A stretch of DNA of 64,000 nucleotides from an uncultured Pseudomonadota bacterium (lineage in GTDB: Bacteria; Pseudomonadota; Gammaproteobacteria; Methylococcales; Methylomonadaceae), in assembly GCA_903928965.1 (NCBI GenBank), contig CAIYSZ010000034.1, positions 23,333 to 87,332 of the forward strand, given 5' to 3'. The notes below the pieces were generated by a model, which saw nothing but the letters and a program-made list of their open reading frames with translations, did not search any database and had not been told where the DNA came from. The position numbers and the translations under genes were made by a program. This document shows, piece after piece, positions 45,803 through 54,990 of the stretch; within the stretch, counting starts at the first letter, position 1, and each line of letters starts with the position of its first letter.

Positions 45803-48634
45803 CTAATGCGGCCATCCATCCACAAAAAACCGCCGCAAATACTCCCCGGTAAACGAATTTGGATGGCCGGCCAACTCGCGCGGCGTGCCTTGCGCGATGA
45901 CTTCGCCGCCGCCGCCGCCGCCCTCCGGCCCCATGTCGATGACCCAATCCGCGGTTTTAATCACATCCAGATTATGCTCTATGATAATCACCGTGTTGCC
46001 GTGGTCGCGCAAGGCATGCAATACCGCCAGCAATTGCTTAATGTCGTGAAAATGCAAACCTGTGGTCGGCTCGTCCAATATATATAAAGTGTCGCCGGTG
46101 TCGCGCTTAGACAACTCCTTGGCCAGCTTCACCCGCTGCGCCTCGCCGCCGGACAGGGTTACCGCGTTCTGCCCCAGCTTGATATAGCCTAGGCCCACCT
46201 GCAACAAGGTTTGCAGCTTACGCGCCAATTGCGGCACCGGCGCGAAAAAGGCGGCGGCGTCTTCCACCGTCATATCCAGCACTTCATGTATGTTTTTACC
46301 CTTGTAGCGGATGTCCAAGGTCTCCCGGTTATAACGCTGCCCCGCGCATATATCGCACGGCACGAAAATATCCGCCAGAAAATGCATCTCCACTTTAATC
46401 ACCCCGTCGCCGGCGCAAGCTTCGCAGCGTCCGCCCTTGACGTTAAAACTAAACCGCCCCGGCGTGTAACCGCGCGCCCGCGCCTCCGGCGTGGCCGCGA
46501 ACAGCTCGCGCACCGGCGTGAAGATACCGGTATAAGTCGCCGGATTCGAGCGTGGCGTGCGCCCGATAGGGCTTTGGTCTATCGCCACCACCTTATTGAA
46601 AAACTGCAAGCCGTCCACCCCGTCGCAAGCCGCCGGCAAACAACTCGCGCCGTTGATCGCCCGCGCCGCGAAGTTATACAAGGTATCATTCACCAAGGTG
46701 GACTTGCCCGAGCCGGATACCCCGGTCACGCAGGTCAGCAAACCCACCGGAAAACCGACATTCACGCGCCGCAGATTATTACCGTGCGCGTTGCGCACCG
46801 TCAGCATCCGCTCCGGATTCGGCTGGCGGGTCTCGGTTGGCGTCTCAATGCGCAACTCGCCGCGCAAATAGCGCCCGGTCAACGAGGCCGGGTTCGCCAT
46901 CACCTCATCCGGCGCGCCCTGCGCCACTATCCGCCCGCCGTGCACCCCCGCGCCGGGGCCGATGTCCACCACGTGCTGCGCGGCGCGGATGGCGTCTTCA
47001 TCATGCTCCACCACAATCACGGTATTGCCCAAATCGCGCAGCCGGAACAAGGTGTTCAACAAGCGTTGATTATCCCGCTGATGCAAGCCTATGGACGGCT
47101 CGTCCAACACATACATCACCCCGACCAAACCCGCGCCGATCTGGCTGGCCAGCCGGATGCGCTGCGCCTCGCCGCCGGACAAGGTATCCGCGCTACGGTC
47201 CAGGGTCAAATAATCCAGGCCCACGTTCACCAAAAACTCCAACCGCTCCTGTATCTCTTTATTAATCTTGGCCGCGATTTCACCGCGCGAACCCGGCAGG
47301 CTTAAGTCGTGAAAAAACTCCCACGCTTTTTTGATCGGCAACGCGGTGAGGCCGGGCAAGGTCCAGTCCGCTACAAATACATTCCGCGCCGCCAGATTCA
47401 AGCGCGCGCCGCCGCAAACCGTGCAAGCCTGTTGCGCCAAATACTTGGCCAACTCGTCGCGCACCGTCTGCGAATCCGTTTCCCGGTAGCGCCGCTCCAT
47501 ATTGGCGATGACTCCCTCGAACGGCTGCTGCGTCACCTTGGGCTTGCCCATGCCTAAATTCCAGGTAAAAGTAATCGCCTCCTTGCCGCTGCCGTACAAC
47601 ACCGCATCGCGCGCCTTTTTCGGCAAGCGGGCGAACGGCGTGTCGGGATCAAATCCGTAATGCCGCGCCAAGGCTAAAATCAACTGAAAATAATAGGCAT
47701 TGCGCCTATCCCAGCCGCGCACCGCGCCGCCGGCCAGGCTTAACTCAGGGTTATGCACCACCAATTGCGGATCGAAATGTTGACTCACCCCCAGCCCGTC
47801 GCAACTCGGACACGCCCCTTTCGGATTATTGAACGAAAAAATCCGCGGCTCCAATTCGCTCAAGCTATAACCGCAATGCGGACAAGCATAGCGCTCTGAA
47901 AACAATAGCTCGCGCCCGTCCTCCATCGACGCCGCCACCGCCAAACCGTCCGCCAGCCGCAACGCGGTTTCAAACGACTCCGCCAGCCGGGTGCGTATAT
48001 CATCCCGAATTTTAAACCGGTCGATGATCACGTCTATGCTGTGTTTCTTCTTTAAATCTAGGCTCGGCGGCTCATCCAATTCGTACACTTCACCATCGAC
48101 CCGCGCACGCAAAAACCCCTGCGCCCTCAGCTCCTGCAACAGGCCCACGTATTCACCCTTGCGCTGCTTCACCACCGGCGCCAACAACATCCAGCGCTCG
48201 CCCTCCGCTTGCGCCAACACCTGATCCACCATCTGGCTCACCGTCTGCGCTTGCAAGGAACCGCCATGCTCCGGACAGCGCGGCGTGCCGACCCGCGCGA
48301 ACAACAAGCGCAAATAATCGTAAATCTCGGTAATCGTGCCCACCGTCGAGCGCGGATTATGCGAAGTGGATTTTTGCTCTATCGAAATCGCCGGCGACAA
48401 ACCCTCGATATGGTCCACGTCCGGCTTCTCCATCAGCGACAAAAACTGCCGTGCGTAGGCCGACAAAGACTCTACATAGCGCCGTTGGCCCTCGGCGTAA
48501 ATGGTGTCGAACGCCAGCGAGGACTTGCCGGAGCCCGACAAGCCGGTGATCACGATCAAACTATCCCGTGGCAAATCCAAGTCAATATTTTGCAAATTAT
48601 GCGTGCGCGCGCCGCGAATGCTGATCGTAGCCAC
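45803..48634 (-). CDS. uvrA: Excinuclease ABC subunit A
   Basis: Damage-recognition ATPase of nucleotide excision repair, 943 residues from a GTG start at 48634. I prefer this to the 20-codon longer frame because AGGA lies eight bases upstream and the protein then opens (M)[13 protein letters not shown], the family start. Two ABC ATPase halves are clear: [14 protein letters not shown] and [14 protein letters not shown]alker A motifs, and [12 protein letters not shown] / [12 protein letters not shown] signatures. Zinc fingers show as CPHCGY...CPSCDG and CEACAG...CDICAG. No LexA box was found in the 75 bp shared with the divergent MFS gene. Confidence 0.98.
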   Translation of the reverse strand: MATISIRGARTHNLQNIDLDLPRDSLIVITGLSGSGKSSLAFDTIYAEGQRRYVESLSAYARQFLSLMEKPDVDHIEGLSPAISIEQKSTSHNPRSTVGTITEIYDYLRLLFARVGTPRCPEHGGSLQAQTVSQMVDQVLAQAEGERWMLLAPVVKQRKGEYVGLLQELRAQGFLRARVDGEVYELDEPPSLDLKKKHSIDVIIDRFKIRDDIRTRLAESFETALRLADGLAVAASMEDGRELLFSERYACPHCGYSLSELEPRIFSFNNPKGACPSCDGLGVSQHFDPQLVVHNPELSLAGGAVRGWDRRNAYYFQLILALARHYGFDPDTPFARLPKKARDAVLYGSGKEAITFTWNLGMGKPKVTQQPFEGVIANMERRYRETDSQTVRDELAKYLAQQACTVCGGARLNLAARNVFVADWTLPGLTALPIKKAWEFFHDLSLPGSRGEIAAKINKEIQERLEFLVNVGLDYLTLDRSADTLSGGEAQRIRLASQIGAGLVGVMYVLDEPSIGLHQRDNQRLLNTLFRLRDLGNTVIVVEHDEDAIRAAQHVVDIGPGAGVHGGRIVAQGAPDEVMANPASLTGRYLRGELRIETPTETRQPNPERMLTVRNAHGNNLRRVNVGFPVGLLTCVTGVSGSGKSTLVNDTLYNFAARAINGASCLPAACDGVDGLQFFNKVVAIDQSPIGRTPRSNPATYTGIFTPVRELFAATPEARARGYTPGRFSFNVKGGRCEACAGDGVIKVEMHFLADIFVPCDICAGQRYNRETLDIRYKGKNIHEVLDMTVEDAAAFFAPVPQLARKLQTLLQVGLGYIKLGQNAVTLSGGEAQRVKLAKELSKRDTGDTLYILDEPTTGLHFHDIKQLLAVLHALRDHGNTVIIIEHNLDVIKTADWVIDMGPEGGGGGGEVIAQGTPRELAGHPNSFTGEYLRRFFVDGWPH

Positions 48635-48709
48635 TGCTGATTCCTGTATGCTTGAGAACCTGATAATATACGTCCGATTCGCTTCCAATAGCAAAAAAAG
48701 GAGATCATT

Positions 48710-50095
48710 TTGACCCAGGTTCAGGATATTACCAGTCCGATGACCGCGCTGGAAAAACGGGCCACCGCTTCACTGGCCAGTATCTACGCGCTGAGAATGC
48801 TCGGACTGTTCATGCTGTTGCCGGTTTTATCCTTGTTTACCGAACAAATGCCCGGCGCGACCCCGCAACTGGTCGGCCTCACCATGGGCAGCTACGGCCT
48901 TAGCCAAGCCATACTGCAAATCCCGTTCGGGCTGATTTCCGACCGCCTGAACCGCAAAACCGTCATCGTCGGCGGCTTGATTCTGTTCGTCATCGGCAGC
49001 GTGGCGGCCGCCTTGGCCACGGATATTTACGGCGTGCTGCTCGGCCGCGCCATCCAAGGCTGCGGCGCGGTCTCCGCCGCCGTGATGGCCCTGCTCGCCG
49101 ACCTGACCCAAGAAGTGCATCGCACCAAGGCCATGGCCGTCATCGGCGGCAGCATCGCCCTGTCCTTCGGCGTCGCCATGACCACCGGCCCCATCATCGC
49201 CCAATATTTTGGCCTCGGCGGCATATTCTGGCTCATCGCCCTGCTCGCCAGCCTAGCCATACCGATGGTGCTGTTCGTGGTTCCCAACCCCGGCCGCGTC
49301 AAAATCCACCGTGACGCCGAATACATACCCACCGAAGTCGGCTCCGTCATTGCCAACAAGGAGCTGTTGCGCCTGAATTACGGCATTTTCGCCTTGCACC
49401 TGATCCTGATGGCCAGCTTCGTGGTCGTACCGTTACGCCTGCGCGACGCCGGCCTGGACAGCGGCCAGCACTGGCTGGTCTACCTGCCGATTTTGGTTAC
49501 CTCCATGGCGGCCATCATCCCGTTCATCATCGTCGCCGAAAAAAAGCGGCGCATGAAACCGGTATTCCTGGCCGCCATCGGCGTGATCATCCTGGCCAAC
49601 ATCGGTCTGCTGCTGCTAAACAAGCAACTGGCCGGATTGATCGCCTGCCTGTGGCTGTTTTTCGGCGGCTTTAATTTATTGGAAGCCACCCTGCCCTCGC
49701 TGATCTCCAAAACCGCCCCCGGCGATTTGAAAGGCACCGCCATGGGGATATACTCCAGCGCCCAATTCATCGGCGCCTTTCTCGGCGGAGCCAGCGGCGG
49801 CTGGCTGTACGGCGCTTACGGCCCGGAAGCCGTATTCGCCTTCTCCGCCGCCGTCGCCGCCAGCTGGCTGCTGGTAGCCTGCTTCATGCGACCGCCGCGT
49901 TACTGGGCCAACCTGCTGCTGTCGCTGCAAAACATCCGCCCCGAACAACTGGAAGCCTTTTCCGCCGAACTGCTGGCCGAGCCGGGGGTGGAAGAAGTGC
50001 GCCTGCATCCGGAAGAGAATACCGCCTACCTCAAAGTAGACAGCCACAGCCTGGACAAAGCCGCGCTAAACCAATTATTAAACCGCTGGCAATGA
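48710..50095 (+). CDS. MFS transporter, YajR-like with C-terminal ferredoxin-like domain
   Basis: Inner-membrane major facilitator, 461 residues, 12 predicted helices. Motif A is [16 protein letters not shown] between helices 2 and 3. After the last helix, residues ~400-461 form a soluble beta-alpha-beta-type domain ([24 protein letters not shown]...[11 protein letters not shown]), as in E. coli YajR, where it is called YAM. Starts at TTG 48710, supported by AAGGAG seven bases upstream. The uvrA / MFS / ssb order is widespread in gammaproteobacteria. Substrate unknown. Confidence 0.88.
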   Translation: MTQVQDITSPMTALEKRATASLASIYALRMLGLFMLLPVLSLFTEQMPGATPQLVGLTMGSYGLSQAILQIPFGLISDRLNRKTVIVGGLILFVIGSVAAALATDIYGVLLGRAIQGCGAVSAAVMALLADLTQEVHRTKAMAVIGGSIALSFGVAMTTGPIIAQYFGLGGIFWLIALLASLAIPMVLFVVPNPGRVKIHRDAEYIPTEVGSVIANKELLRLNYGIFALHLILMASFVVVPLRLRDAGLDSGQHWLVYLPILVTSMAAIIPFIIVAEKKRRMKPVFLAAIGVIILANIGLLLLNKQLAGLIACLWLFFGGFNLLEATLPSLISKTAPGDLKGTAMGIYSSAQFIGAFLGGASGGWLYGAYGPEAVFAFSAAVAASWLLVACFMRPPRYWANLLLSLQNIRPEQLEAFSAELLAEPGVEEVRLHPEENTAYLKVDSHSLDKAALNQLLNRWQ

Positions 50096-50132
50096 AGGCC
50101 GGCGCACAGTTATCCACACCAAGGGAGCAAAA

Positions 50133-50585
50133 ATGCTAAATAGAGTCATGCTAATCGGCCGCCTAGGCTTCGACCCCGAAGTCCGCTACCTGCCCAGCGG
50201 CGACGCCATTACCAACATTCGTATGGCCACCAGCCGCCGCTGGAAGGACAAAAACGGCGAACGCAAGGAAGACACTGAATGGCACCGCGTAGTGTTCTTC
50301 GGCGGCCTAGGCAAAATAGCCGGTGAATACCTAAAAAAAGGCTCGCTTGTCTACGTCGCCGGTCGCATCCGCACCAACCAATGGGAAAAAGACGGCGTTA
50401 AGCACTACACCACGGAAATCATCGCCGAGGAAATGCAAATGCTAGACAGCAAAAGCGGCGGCACAACCAGCTATGGCGATGCCGGCGCGCCGCCGGTCAG
50501 CAGCTATGAAAACCAAGGCGGCCCGGCCCCCGGCGGCGGCGCGGCGGGCGGGTTTGATGATTTTGATGATGATATTCCGTTCTAA
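50133..50585 (+). CDS. ssb: Single-stranded DNA-binding protein
   Basis: Coats single-stranded DNA during replication and repair. 150 residues: OB-fold (about 1-110) with [19 protein letters not shown] and [20 protein letters not shown], a Gly/Pro-rich linker, and the acidic tail ending DDFDDDIPF that recruits partner proteins. AGGGAG lies ahead of the ATG. It is shorter than E. coli Ssb (178) mainly in the linker. Confidence 0.97.
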   Translation: MLNRVMLIGRLGFDPEVRYLPSGDAITNIRMATSRRWKDKNGERKEDTEWHRVVFFGGLGKIAGEYLKKGSLVYVAGRIRTNQWEKDGVKHYTTEIIAEEMQMLDSKSGGTTSYGDAGAPPVSSYENQGGPAPGGGAAGGFDDFDDDIPF

Positions 50586-50625
50586 ACCGAGCTCTTCGGC
50601 CCACATACAGCGGGTTCAATACGCC

Positions 50626-50645
50626 ATTCCCGCGTAAGCGGGAAT
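50626..50645. repeat. REP-like hairpin ATTCCCGC-GTAA-GCGGGAAT
   Basis: A perfect 8-bp stem with a 4-base loop, 40 bp after the ssb stop. 'ATTCCCGCG...GCGGGAATCC' hairpins are one of the most widespread short repeats of beta- and gammaproteobacteria. It may help end or stabilise the ssb transcript; there is no T-tract. Confidence 0.6.
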
Positions 50646-50815
50646 CCAGGTATCGAAGACATTGGCTATTTAGTTTTTAAAACAGATGTCACCGTTTACT
50701 TTACACGTTGAAGTCTCTAGAATACAAACGCGGAAACCGATGGCATCACGAAAGCATCTAACCTCCTGCCAGTCAACCAGCGCGTATAGGTGTACTTACA
50801 AAACAACTCATAAAT

Positions 50816-51025
50816 ATGGAAACAAACATGACTGATCAAGTTTTGAAAGATAGGAATGGAAATAAGATAGGTACGATATCCACAGATAGTCACGGCGTAC
50901 AAACAATTAAAGATAAAAACGGAAATAAGAAGGGAAGTTTCGATCCGAAATATAACGCTACAAAAGATAAAAATGGAAATAAAGTTGGTACCGGTAATCT
51001 TTTAACGACACTTCTCTTTCCCTAA
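50816..51025 (+). CDS. Four-fold beta-flower-like protein
   Basis: 69 residues (65 if the ATG at 50828 is used, which has GGA seven bases upstream). The chain is four repeats of a short hairpin with consensus KDxNGNKxG: VLKDRNGNKIGTI, TIKDKNGNKKGSF, ATKDKNGNKVGTG. This matches the small 4-fold beta-flower fold, whose members are often linked to secreted or polymorphic-toxin-like proteins and otherwise uncharacterised. AT-rich relative to neighbours. Stands alone; an imperfect hairpin lies just downstream at 51024-51048. Confidence 0.65.
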   Translation: METNMTDQVLKDRNGNKIGTISTDSHGVQTIKDKNGNKKGSFDPKYNATKDKNGNKVGTGNLLTTLLFP

Positions 51026-51451
51026 AGGCCCATGAAATAGCGGGCTTTGACGCACAAACAGACATTTTTATCCCAAAATCGGCTTTTTGTAATCCATTGA
51101 TTTTTTATTAATCTAAAAAAGTTGTATGTAAATTTGTGTGTAATGGTATGTCTTAAGCCGAGACAACCCTAAGATCACCAATCACTTGAGGTCTTGGCAG
51201 GCGAGGAAGGCTAGTAGCGAGTGTTGCACGCATGGATGCGGGCATCAAGCCCCCATGGAGGGGTTTACGGCGTCTCGCGGATAGCCTTCCTCGCCTGCCA
51301 AGAACGTATAGGCAGCCAACAACCTAAACTGTGATTCCATGACAAAAAACAAACTGTTCCGGCTTAAGTTGGAAGCTAGTTGGGACATTGAAAAGGTAGC
51401 GTTTTCGTTAGGAGCACGGACTTACCGCCGAATTCTCCCAAAGATTAACAA
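51026..51451. other. Gap holding repeat copy D
   Basis: About 425 bp between the beta-flower gene and a convergent membrane-protein gene. It holds a full copy of the structured repeat (51190-51303). A 66-codon plus-strand frame at 51339 overlaps the real membrane-protein gene on the other strand and is not supported. Confidence 0.5.
51190..51303. repeat. Structured palindromic repeat, copy D (most diverged)
   Basis: Outer arms read TCTTGGCAGGCGAGGAAGG and the exact inverse, so this copy pairs better than the others despite different sequence. Inner hairpin 1 is CGCATGGATGCG (51229-51240), hairpin 2 CCCCATGGAGGGG (51251-51263). Preceded by CCAATCACTTGA. Confidence 0.88.
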
Positions 51452-51892
51452 TCACCCCCAAACCTTAACAAAAAACCCAACCAACAAAATAGAAAACCCG
51501 CCAATCTCCGCCGCCGAAAGCAAATTCAAAATAAAATAATCCTTATTCCGATCCGCCGAATCCCGAATACTATTATTAGTATCCGTAGTGCGGCCAAGAT
51601 TGATATAGTGCAAAATAGCAATGGCGAAAAACGCCAACGGCAAAACCACCCCCACGGTGTTCAACCAATCCGGAAACGCGCTTAAGGCGGCGAACACCGC
51701 CAGCAACTGCGCGGCGAAGGCGTACATCAACGCCGCCCGGTGGGCGATATTGACGTAATGCGGCGCTATCGCGTCCGGATGCTTGCGAATACACAAATAT
51801 TTCCACAAACCGGTCAACAGGCCGGCCATAAAAAACACGCCCGCCGCACTCAGCGCAATTTTAGGGGCGGTGGAAGATAACAAAAATTCCAT
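51452..51892 (-). CDS. Four-helix membrane protein, unknown
   Basis: 146 residues with about four predicted membrane helices: IALSAAGVFFMAGLLTGLW, ALMYAFAAQLLAVFAALSAF, TVGVVLPLAFFAIAILHY and AAEIGGFSILLVGFFV. The loop between helices 1 and 2 has His-rich IRKHPDAIAPHYVNIAHRA. I do not recognise the family with certainty. GGAG precedes the ATG at 51892. It stands alone. Confidence 0.7.
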   Translation of the reverse strand: MEFLLSSTAPKIALSAAGVFFMAGLLTGLWKYLCIRKHPDAIAPHYVNIAHRAALMYAFAAQLLAVFAALSAFPDWLNTVGVVLPLAFFAIAILHYINLGRTTDTNNSIRDSADRNKDYFILNLLSAAEIGGFSILLVGFFVKVWG

Positions 51893-52231
51893 ACTTTTTT
51901 CTCCTCATAAAAGTTAATCAATCGCTTGAATTTATTGCAACCTGGGCCTTATCAAGACATTATCTCCACCCTAGGTCACGGCTGAAACTCTCCAAATTTT
52001 TACCTCATTGCCAAGCCAACCACCGAGGCCTTGGCGGCCCTCCTTAAGCCGTCTAATCATAAGCGATTTTCCATCCAGCGCGCGCGCGCGACGCAAGATC
52101 AGGCATTTTTCCTAGGCAATCTCAGGAACAAAGCCCGGATAAGTCCGGCCCTAACCCACTCTAACAAAAAACGCTTGATTTTATCTTTCTAGAAAGATAA
52201 AATTCAATCAACCCATAGCAATGCCGCCTCT
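51893..52231. other. Divergent control region of the MarR-RND cluster
   Basis: About 340 bp between a minus-strand membrane-protein gene and the plus-strand marR-like gene. It holds a stub of the structured repeat (CCAACCACCGAGGCCTTGG, 52016-52039 region), an alternating GCGCGCGCGCG run near 52080, and the palindromic promoter listed separately. No gene seen. Confidence 0.55.
52175..52203 (+). promoter_or_regulatory. Promoter embedded in a perfect 26-bp palindrome (likely MarR operator)
   Basis: TTGATT (52175-52180), a 17-bp spacer and TAAAAT (52198-52203) form a good sigma-70 promoter for the marR-like gene starting at 52232. The same DNA is a perfect dyad, half-site ATTTTATCTTTCT, over 52178-52203. 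A dimeric repressor bound there would cover both promoter boxes. MarR proteins usually bind such dyads in their own promoter. Confidence 0.75.
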
Positions 52232-52744
52232 ATGACGAAAAATAAAATCAACGCCATCCTGGCGGCGCGCGACAGCCACTGGCCGGATTCGGTCACGCCG
52301 GTTTCGCGTTTAATGATGAGTATTTTACGCTGCGGCCATTTATTGCAGAACGGCGCGGCCCGTTTGGTAGCCGATCATGCGATTAGCTTCACCGAATTTG
52401 AAGTATTGGCGGCTTTAAGAAGCCAACCCGCGCCGCACGCCCTGCAGCCGACGGAAATGTACTCGGCCCTCCTGATTTCTTCCGGCGGCCTGACCAAGGT
52501 AGTGAATGCGCTGCAAACCAAAGGCTTGGTGACGCGATTAACCAGTAACAAAGACCGACGCGGCAAACCGGTGGCGCTGACCTCCGCCGGCAAGGCGCTG
52601 ATCGAGCAAGCGCTGGCGGAAATATTGGCCCATGACGGCCAACTGCTCGCGACCGCCATGACGGAAAAAGAATCCAGGCAACTGATTATTTTAATTGAAA
52701 AATTTCTTAACGCAATCGACACCTTCAAGGAACCGGCGCTATGA
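52232..52744 (+). CDS. MarR-family transcriptional regulator
   Basis: 170-residue winged-helix repressor. DNA-binding region: QPTEMYSALLISSGGLTKVVNALQTKGLV followed by the wing RLTSNKDRRGKPVALT (split around residues 80-125). N-terminal dimerisation helices include the RLMMSILRCGHLLQNGAARL stretch. It leads a cluster of DUF4405 membrane protein and a tripartite RND pump; stop overlaps the next start by four bases. The palindrome upstream suggests autorepression relieved by a drug or phenolic ligand. Confidence 0.88.
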   Translation: MTKNKINAILAARDSHWPDSVTPVSRLMMSILRCGHLLQNGAARLVADHAISFTEFEVLAALRSQPAPHALQPTEMYSALLISSGGLTKVVNALQTKGLVTRLTSNKDRRGKPVALTSAGKALIEQALAEILAHDGQLLATAMTEKESRQLIILIEKFLNAIDTFKEPAL

Positions 52745-53235
52745 AAACACTCCGCCCATGGGCCACGCCATTAACCATCGGACTGTTCACCTTGATGAGC
52801 GTGACCGGCCTGTTAATGTTTTTTCATCTTGCCACCTGGCTAGGCAAAACAATGCACGAATGGGGCGGCTGGATCATGGTCGTGGCGGTTGTGGCTCATG
52901 CGGCGCTCAATTGGACCTCCTTCAAACGCTATCTTAGCAACGGCATACTGGGAAGAAGCATTATCGGCTTATCTCTGCTGGCATTGGCCGGCTCATTTAT
53001 ACCGTTCTCGAATCAAAATAACGGCCCGCCGCCGATGCTGGCATTCAAAGCCATTTTGCGCGCCCCCTTGACCAGCGTGGCGCCGCTCACCGGCCTTTCC
53101 ATAGAACAAGCTAGCGCGAAGCTGACACAAGCCGGCATTGCCATTACCAATCCGGCTCAAAGCCTGGAAGCCGCGACCCAAGGCAATGAAAAATTGCAGG
53201 GCAAAGCCATATCAATTTTGTTCGCCCAAAAATAA
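52741..53235 (+). CDS. DUF4405-like membrane protein
   Basis: 164 residues with three predicted helices in the first two thirds: LTIGLFTLMSVTGLLMFFHL, GGWIMVVAVVAHAALNW and SIIGLSLLALAGSFIPF. His in FFHL, MHEW and AHAAL sit at positions where the DUF4405/cytochrome-b561-like fold would hold heme, so heme binding is possible but not shown. The soluble tail has a helix-turn-helix-like SIEQASAKLTQAGIAI. ATGA overlap ties it to the MarR-like gene. Confidence 0.75.
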   Translation: MKTLRPWATPLTIGLFTLMSVTGLLMFFHLATWLGKTMHEWGGWIMVVAVVAHAALNWTSFKRYLSNGILGRSIIGLSLLALAGSFIPFSNQNNGPPPMLAFKAILRAPLTSVAPLTGLSIEQASAKLTQAGIAITNPAQSLEAATQGNEKLQGKAISILFAQK

Positions 53236-53285
53236 TAATTTTTATTACCATTACTGAACTTTTAGTACTCTTAACAATCTCAAGG

Positions 53286-53305
53286 TATACGGACCGTTCC
53301 GTCTA
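53286..53305. promoter_or_regulatory. TetR-type operator-like dyad ahead of the RND pump genes
   Basis: ACGGA-CCGT-TCCGT at 53289-53302 is a perfect 5-bp inverted repeat, extending with one mismatch to a 20-bp dyad (53286-53305). It lies 60 bp upstream of the outer-membrane factor gene. The layout resembles operators of TetR-family efflux repressors; no tetR gene is in the window, so the cognate regulator is elsewhere or the site is used by another protein. Confidence 0.45.
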
Positions 53306-53364
53306 AATTTAACCGTCGTTTTTCGTGGCTTACCCAGTTACCAACCAACTTGAAAAGACCATTG

Positions 53365-54975
53365 ATGTGGAACACCTGCCAGCCGAATAACCGGCCATTT
53401 AAAATTACGCAGCGGCGTTTATCGCGTTTCTTGCCGCTCATCATCGGCCTGTCCGGCTGCGCCCATGTCGGCCCCAACTACGAGCCGGCGCAAGTTGACG
53501 TCGCCGCGCAATGGCTGGACGCAGAGGACGAACACCTGAAAACCAGCCAACCCAGCGGCAATGATTGGTGGACGGTATTCAACGACCCCACCATCAACCG
53601 ACTGGTGGAACAAGCCTATAAAGAAAATCTCACGCTCCGCGTCGCCGGGGCGCGGGTATTGGAAGCGCGCGCCCAACTCGGCGGCGCGATAGGCGCGTTG
53701 TATCCGCAAACCCAGCAAGTCACCGGCAACCTAATTAACAATCATCTCAGCCAACGGGCTTATCAAGCGGCGTTCGCGCATTTTTTCGATTACACGCAAA
53801 CCCAAATGGGCCTCACCGCCAGCTGGGAAATAGACTTCTGGGGTAAATACCGCCGCGCCATTGAAGCCTCCGACGCCACGCTGCAAGGCGCGGTTGCCGA
53901 TTACGACAATGCCCTGGTCAGCCTGATCGGCGACGTGGCGCAAACCTATATTCGCATCCGCGCCTATGAAAGACGTTTGGCCATAGCCCGGCAAAACGTG
54001 GAAACTCAAAAAGAAAGCCTGAACATCGCGGAAATCCGCTACCAAGGCGGCACCACCTCCGAGCGCGACGTCGAGCAAGCCAGAACCGAATTGGCCAACA
54101 CCCAGGCCTCTATCCCCAACCTGGAAATCTCGCTCCGCCAAAGCTTGAACGCCCTGAGCGTATTATTGGGCAAACCGCCGCAAAAAGCCGAGGATCTACT
54201 CGGCGGCGACAGCCAAATCCCGGCCCCGCCGATGCAAGTCGCGGTCGGCATACCGGCCGAACTGCTGCGCCGGCGGCCGGACGTGCGCAAAGCGGAATAT
54301 CAGGCCGCCGCCCAGTCGGCCAACATCGGCATGACCAAGGCGCAACTGTATCCCGCGCTGTCGCTCTCCGGCAGCTTCGGCTTGCTGTCTAGCGACGTCG
54401 GCGCTTTCTCGCTTGGCGACGCGTTTCAATGGCGCAGCCGCACCACCGCTTTCGGCCCGACCTTGCAATGGAATATTTTCAACTATGGCATCATCACCAA
54501 TCAGGTCAGGGTGCAAGACGCCCGCCTGCAAGCGCAATTGATCAATTACCAAAACACCGTGCTAAACGCGCAACGCGAGGTCGAGGACAATCTGGTCGCC
54601 TATCTGCGCTCCCACGAACGCGCCGGGTCCCTGGCCGACAGCACCGCCGCCGCTAAACGTTCGCTGGATCTGGCCATCCTGCAATACCGCGAGGGGACCA
54701 CCGATTTCACCACCGTGTTGACGGCGCAACAAGCGCTGTTAAGCGAACAAGACAATCTGGCCAGCACCCTGGGCGACATCGCGTTCAATCTGGTCGGCGT
54801 TTATCGCGCCCTAGGCGGCGGCTGGCAAATCCGCGAAGGCCAAGACTTTGTACCCGAAGAAATCAAGCAACAAATGGCTAAACGCACCAATTGGGGTGAT
54901 TTACTGAATACCGCGAGCCAACCGAAGCCGGAGCCCATCGGCACGCCGGCCGGCTTTCGCGCGCCAGTGTGGTAA
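53365..54975 (+). CDS. RND efflux outer-membrane lipoprotein (OprM/NodT type)
   Basis: 536 residues from ATG 53365 (a TTG at 53350 would add five). Lipobox IGLSGC then AHVGPNYEP, the hallmark of NodT-type factors. The two internal TolC repeats each contain long helices (for example VAGARVLEARAQLGGAIGALYP and ERDVEQARTELANTQASIPN), with GIPAELLRRRPDVRKAEYQ between them. C-terminal AYRALGGGW-like VYRALGGGWQI is typical. Forms the outer-membrane duct of the pump encoded by the next two genes, 15 bp downstream. Confidence 0.92.
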   Translation: MWNTCQPNNRPFKITQRRLSRFLPLIIGLSGCAHVGPNYEPAQVDVAAQWLDAEDEHLKTSQPSGNDWWTVFNDPTINRLVEQAYKENLTLRVAGARVLEARAQLGGAIGALYPQTQQVTGNLINNHLSQRAYQAAFAHFFDYTQTQMGLTASWEIDFWGKYRRAIEASDATLQGAVADYDNALVSLIGDVAQTYIRIRAYERRLAIARQNVETQKESLNIAEIRYQGGTTSERDVEQARTELANTQASIPNLEISLRQSLNALSVLLGKPPQKAEDLLGGDSQIPAPPMQVAVGIPAELLRRRPDVRKAEYQAAAQSANIGMTKAQLYPALSLSGSFGLLSSDVGAFSLGDAFQWRSRTTAFGPTLQWNIFNYGIITNQVRVQDARLQAQLINYQNTVLNAQREVEDNLVAYLRSHERAGSLADSTAAAKRSLDLAILQYREGTTDFTTVLTAQQALLSEQDNLASTLGDIAFNLVGVYRALGGGWQIREGQDFVPEEIKQQMAKRTNWGDLLNTASQPKPEPIGTPAGFRAPVW

Positions 54976-54990
54976 GGAGAACAGCAAACC

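Noticed and set aside
48635..48709. LexA (SOS) box between uvrA and the MFS gene
   Set aside because: CTGTATGCTTGAGAAC starts like one but lacks the ACAG half; no CTGT-N8-ACAG pattern exists in the gap.
51339..51539. 66-codon plus-strand frame
   Set aside because: It overlaps the 3' end of the membrane-protein gene on the other strand, which has clear helices and a ribosome-binding site.
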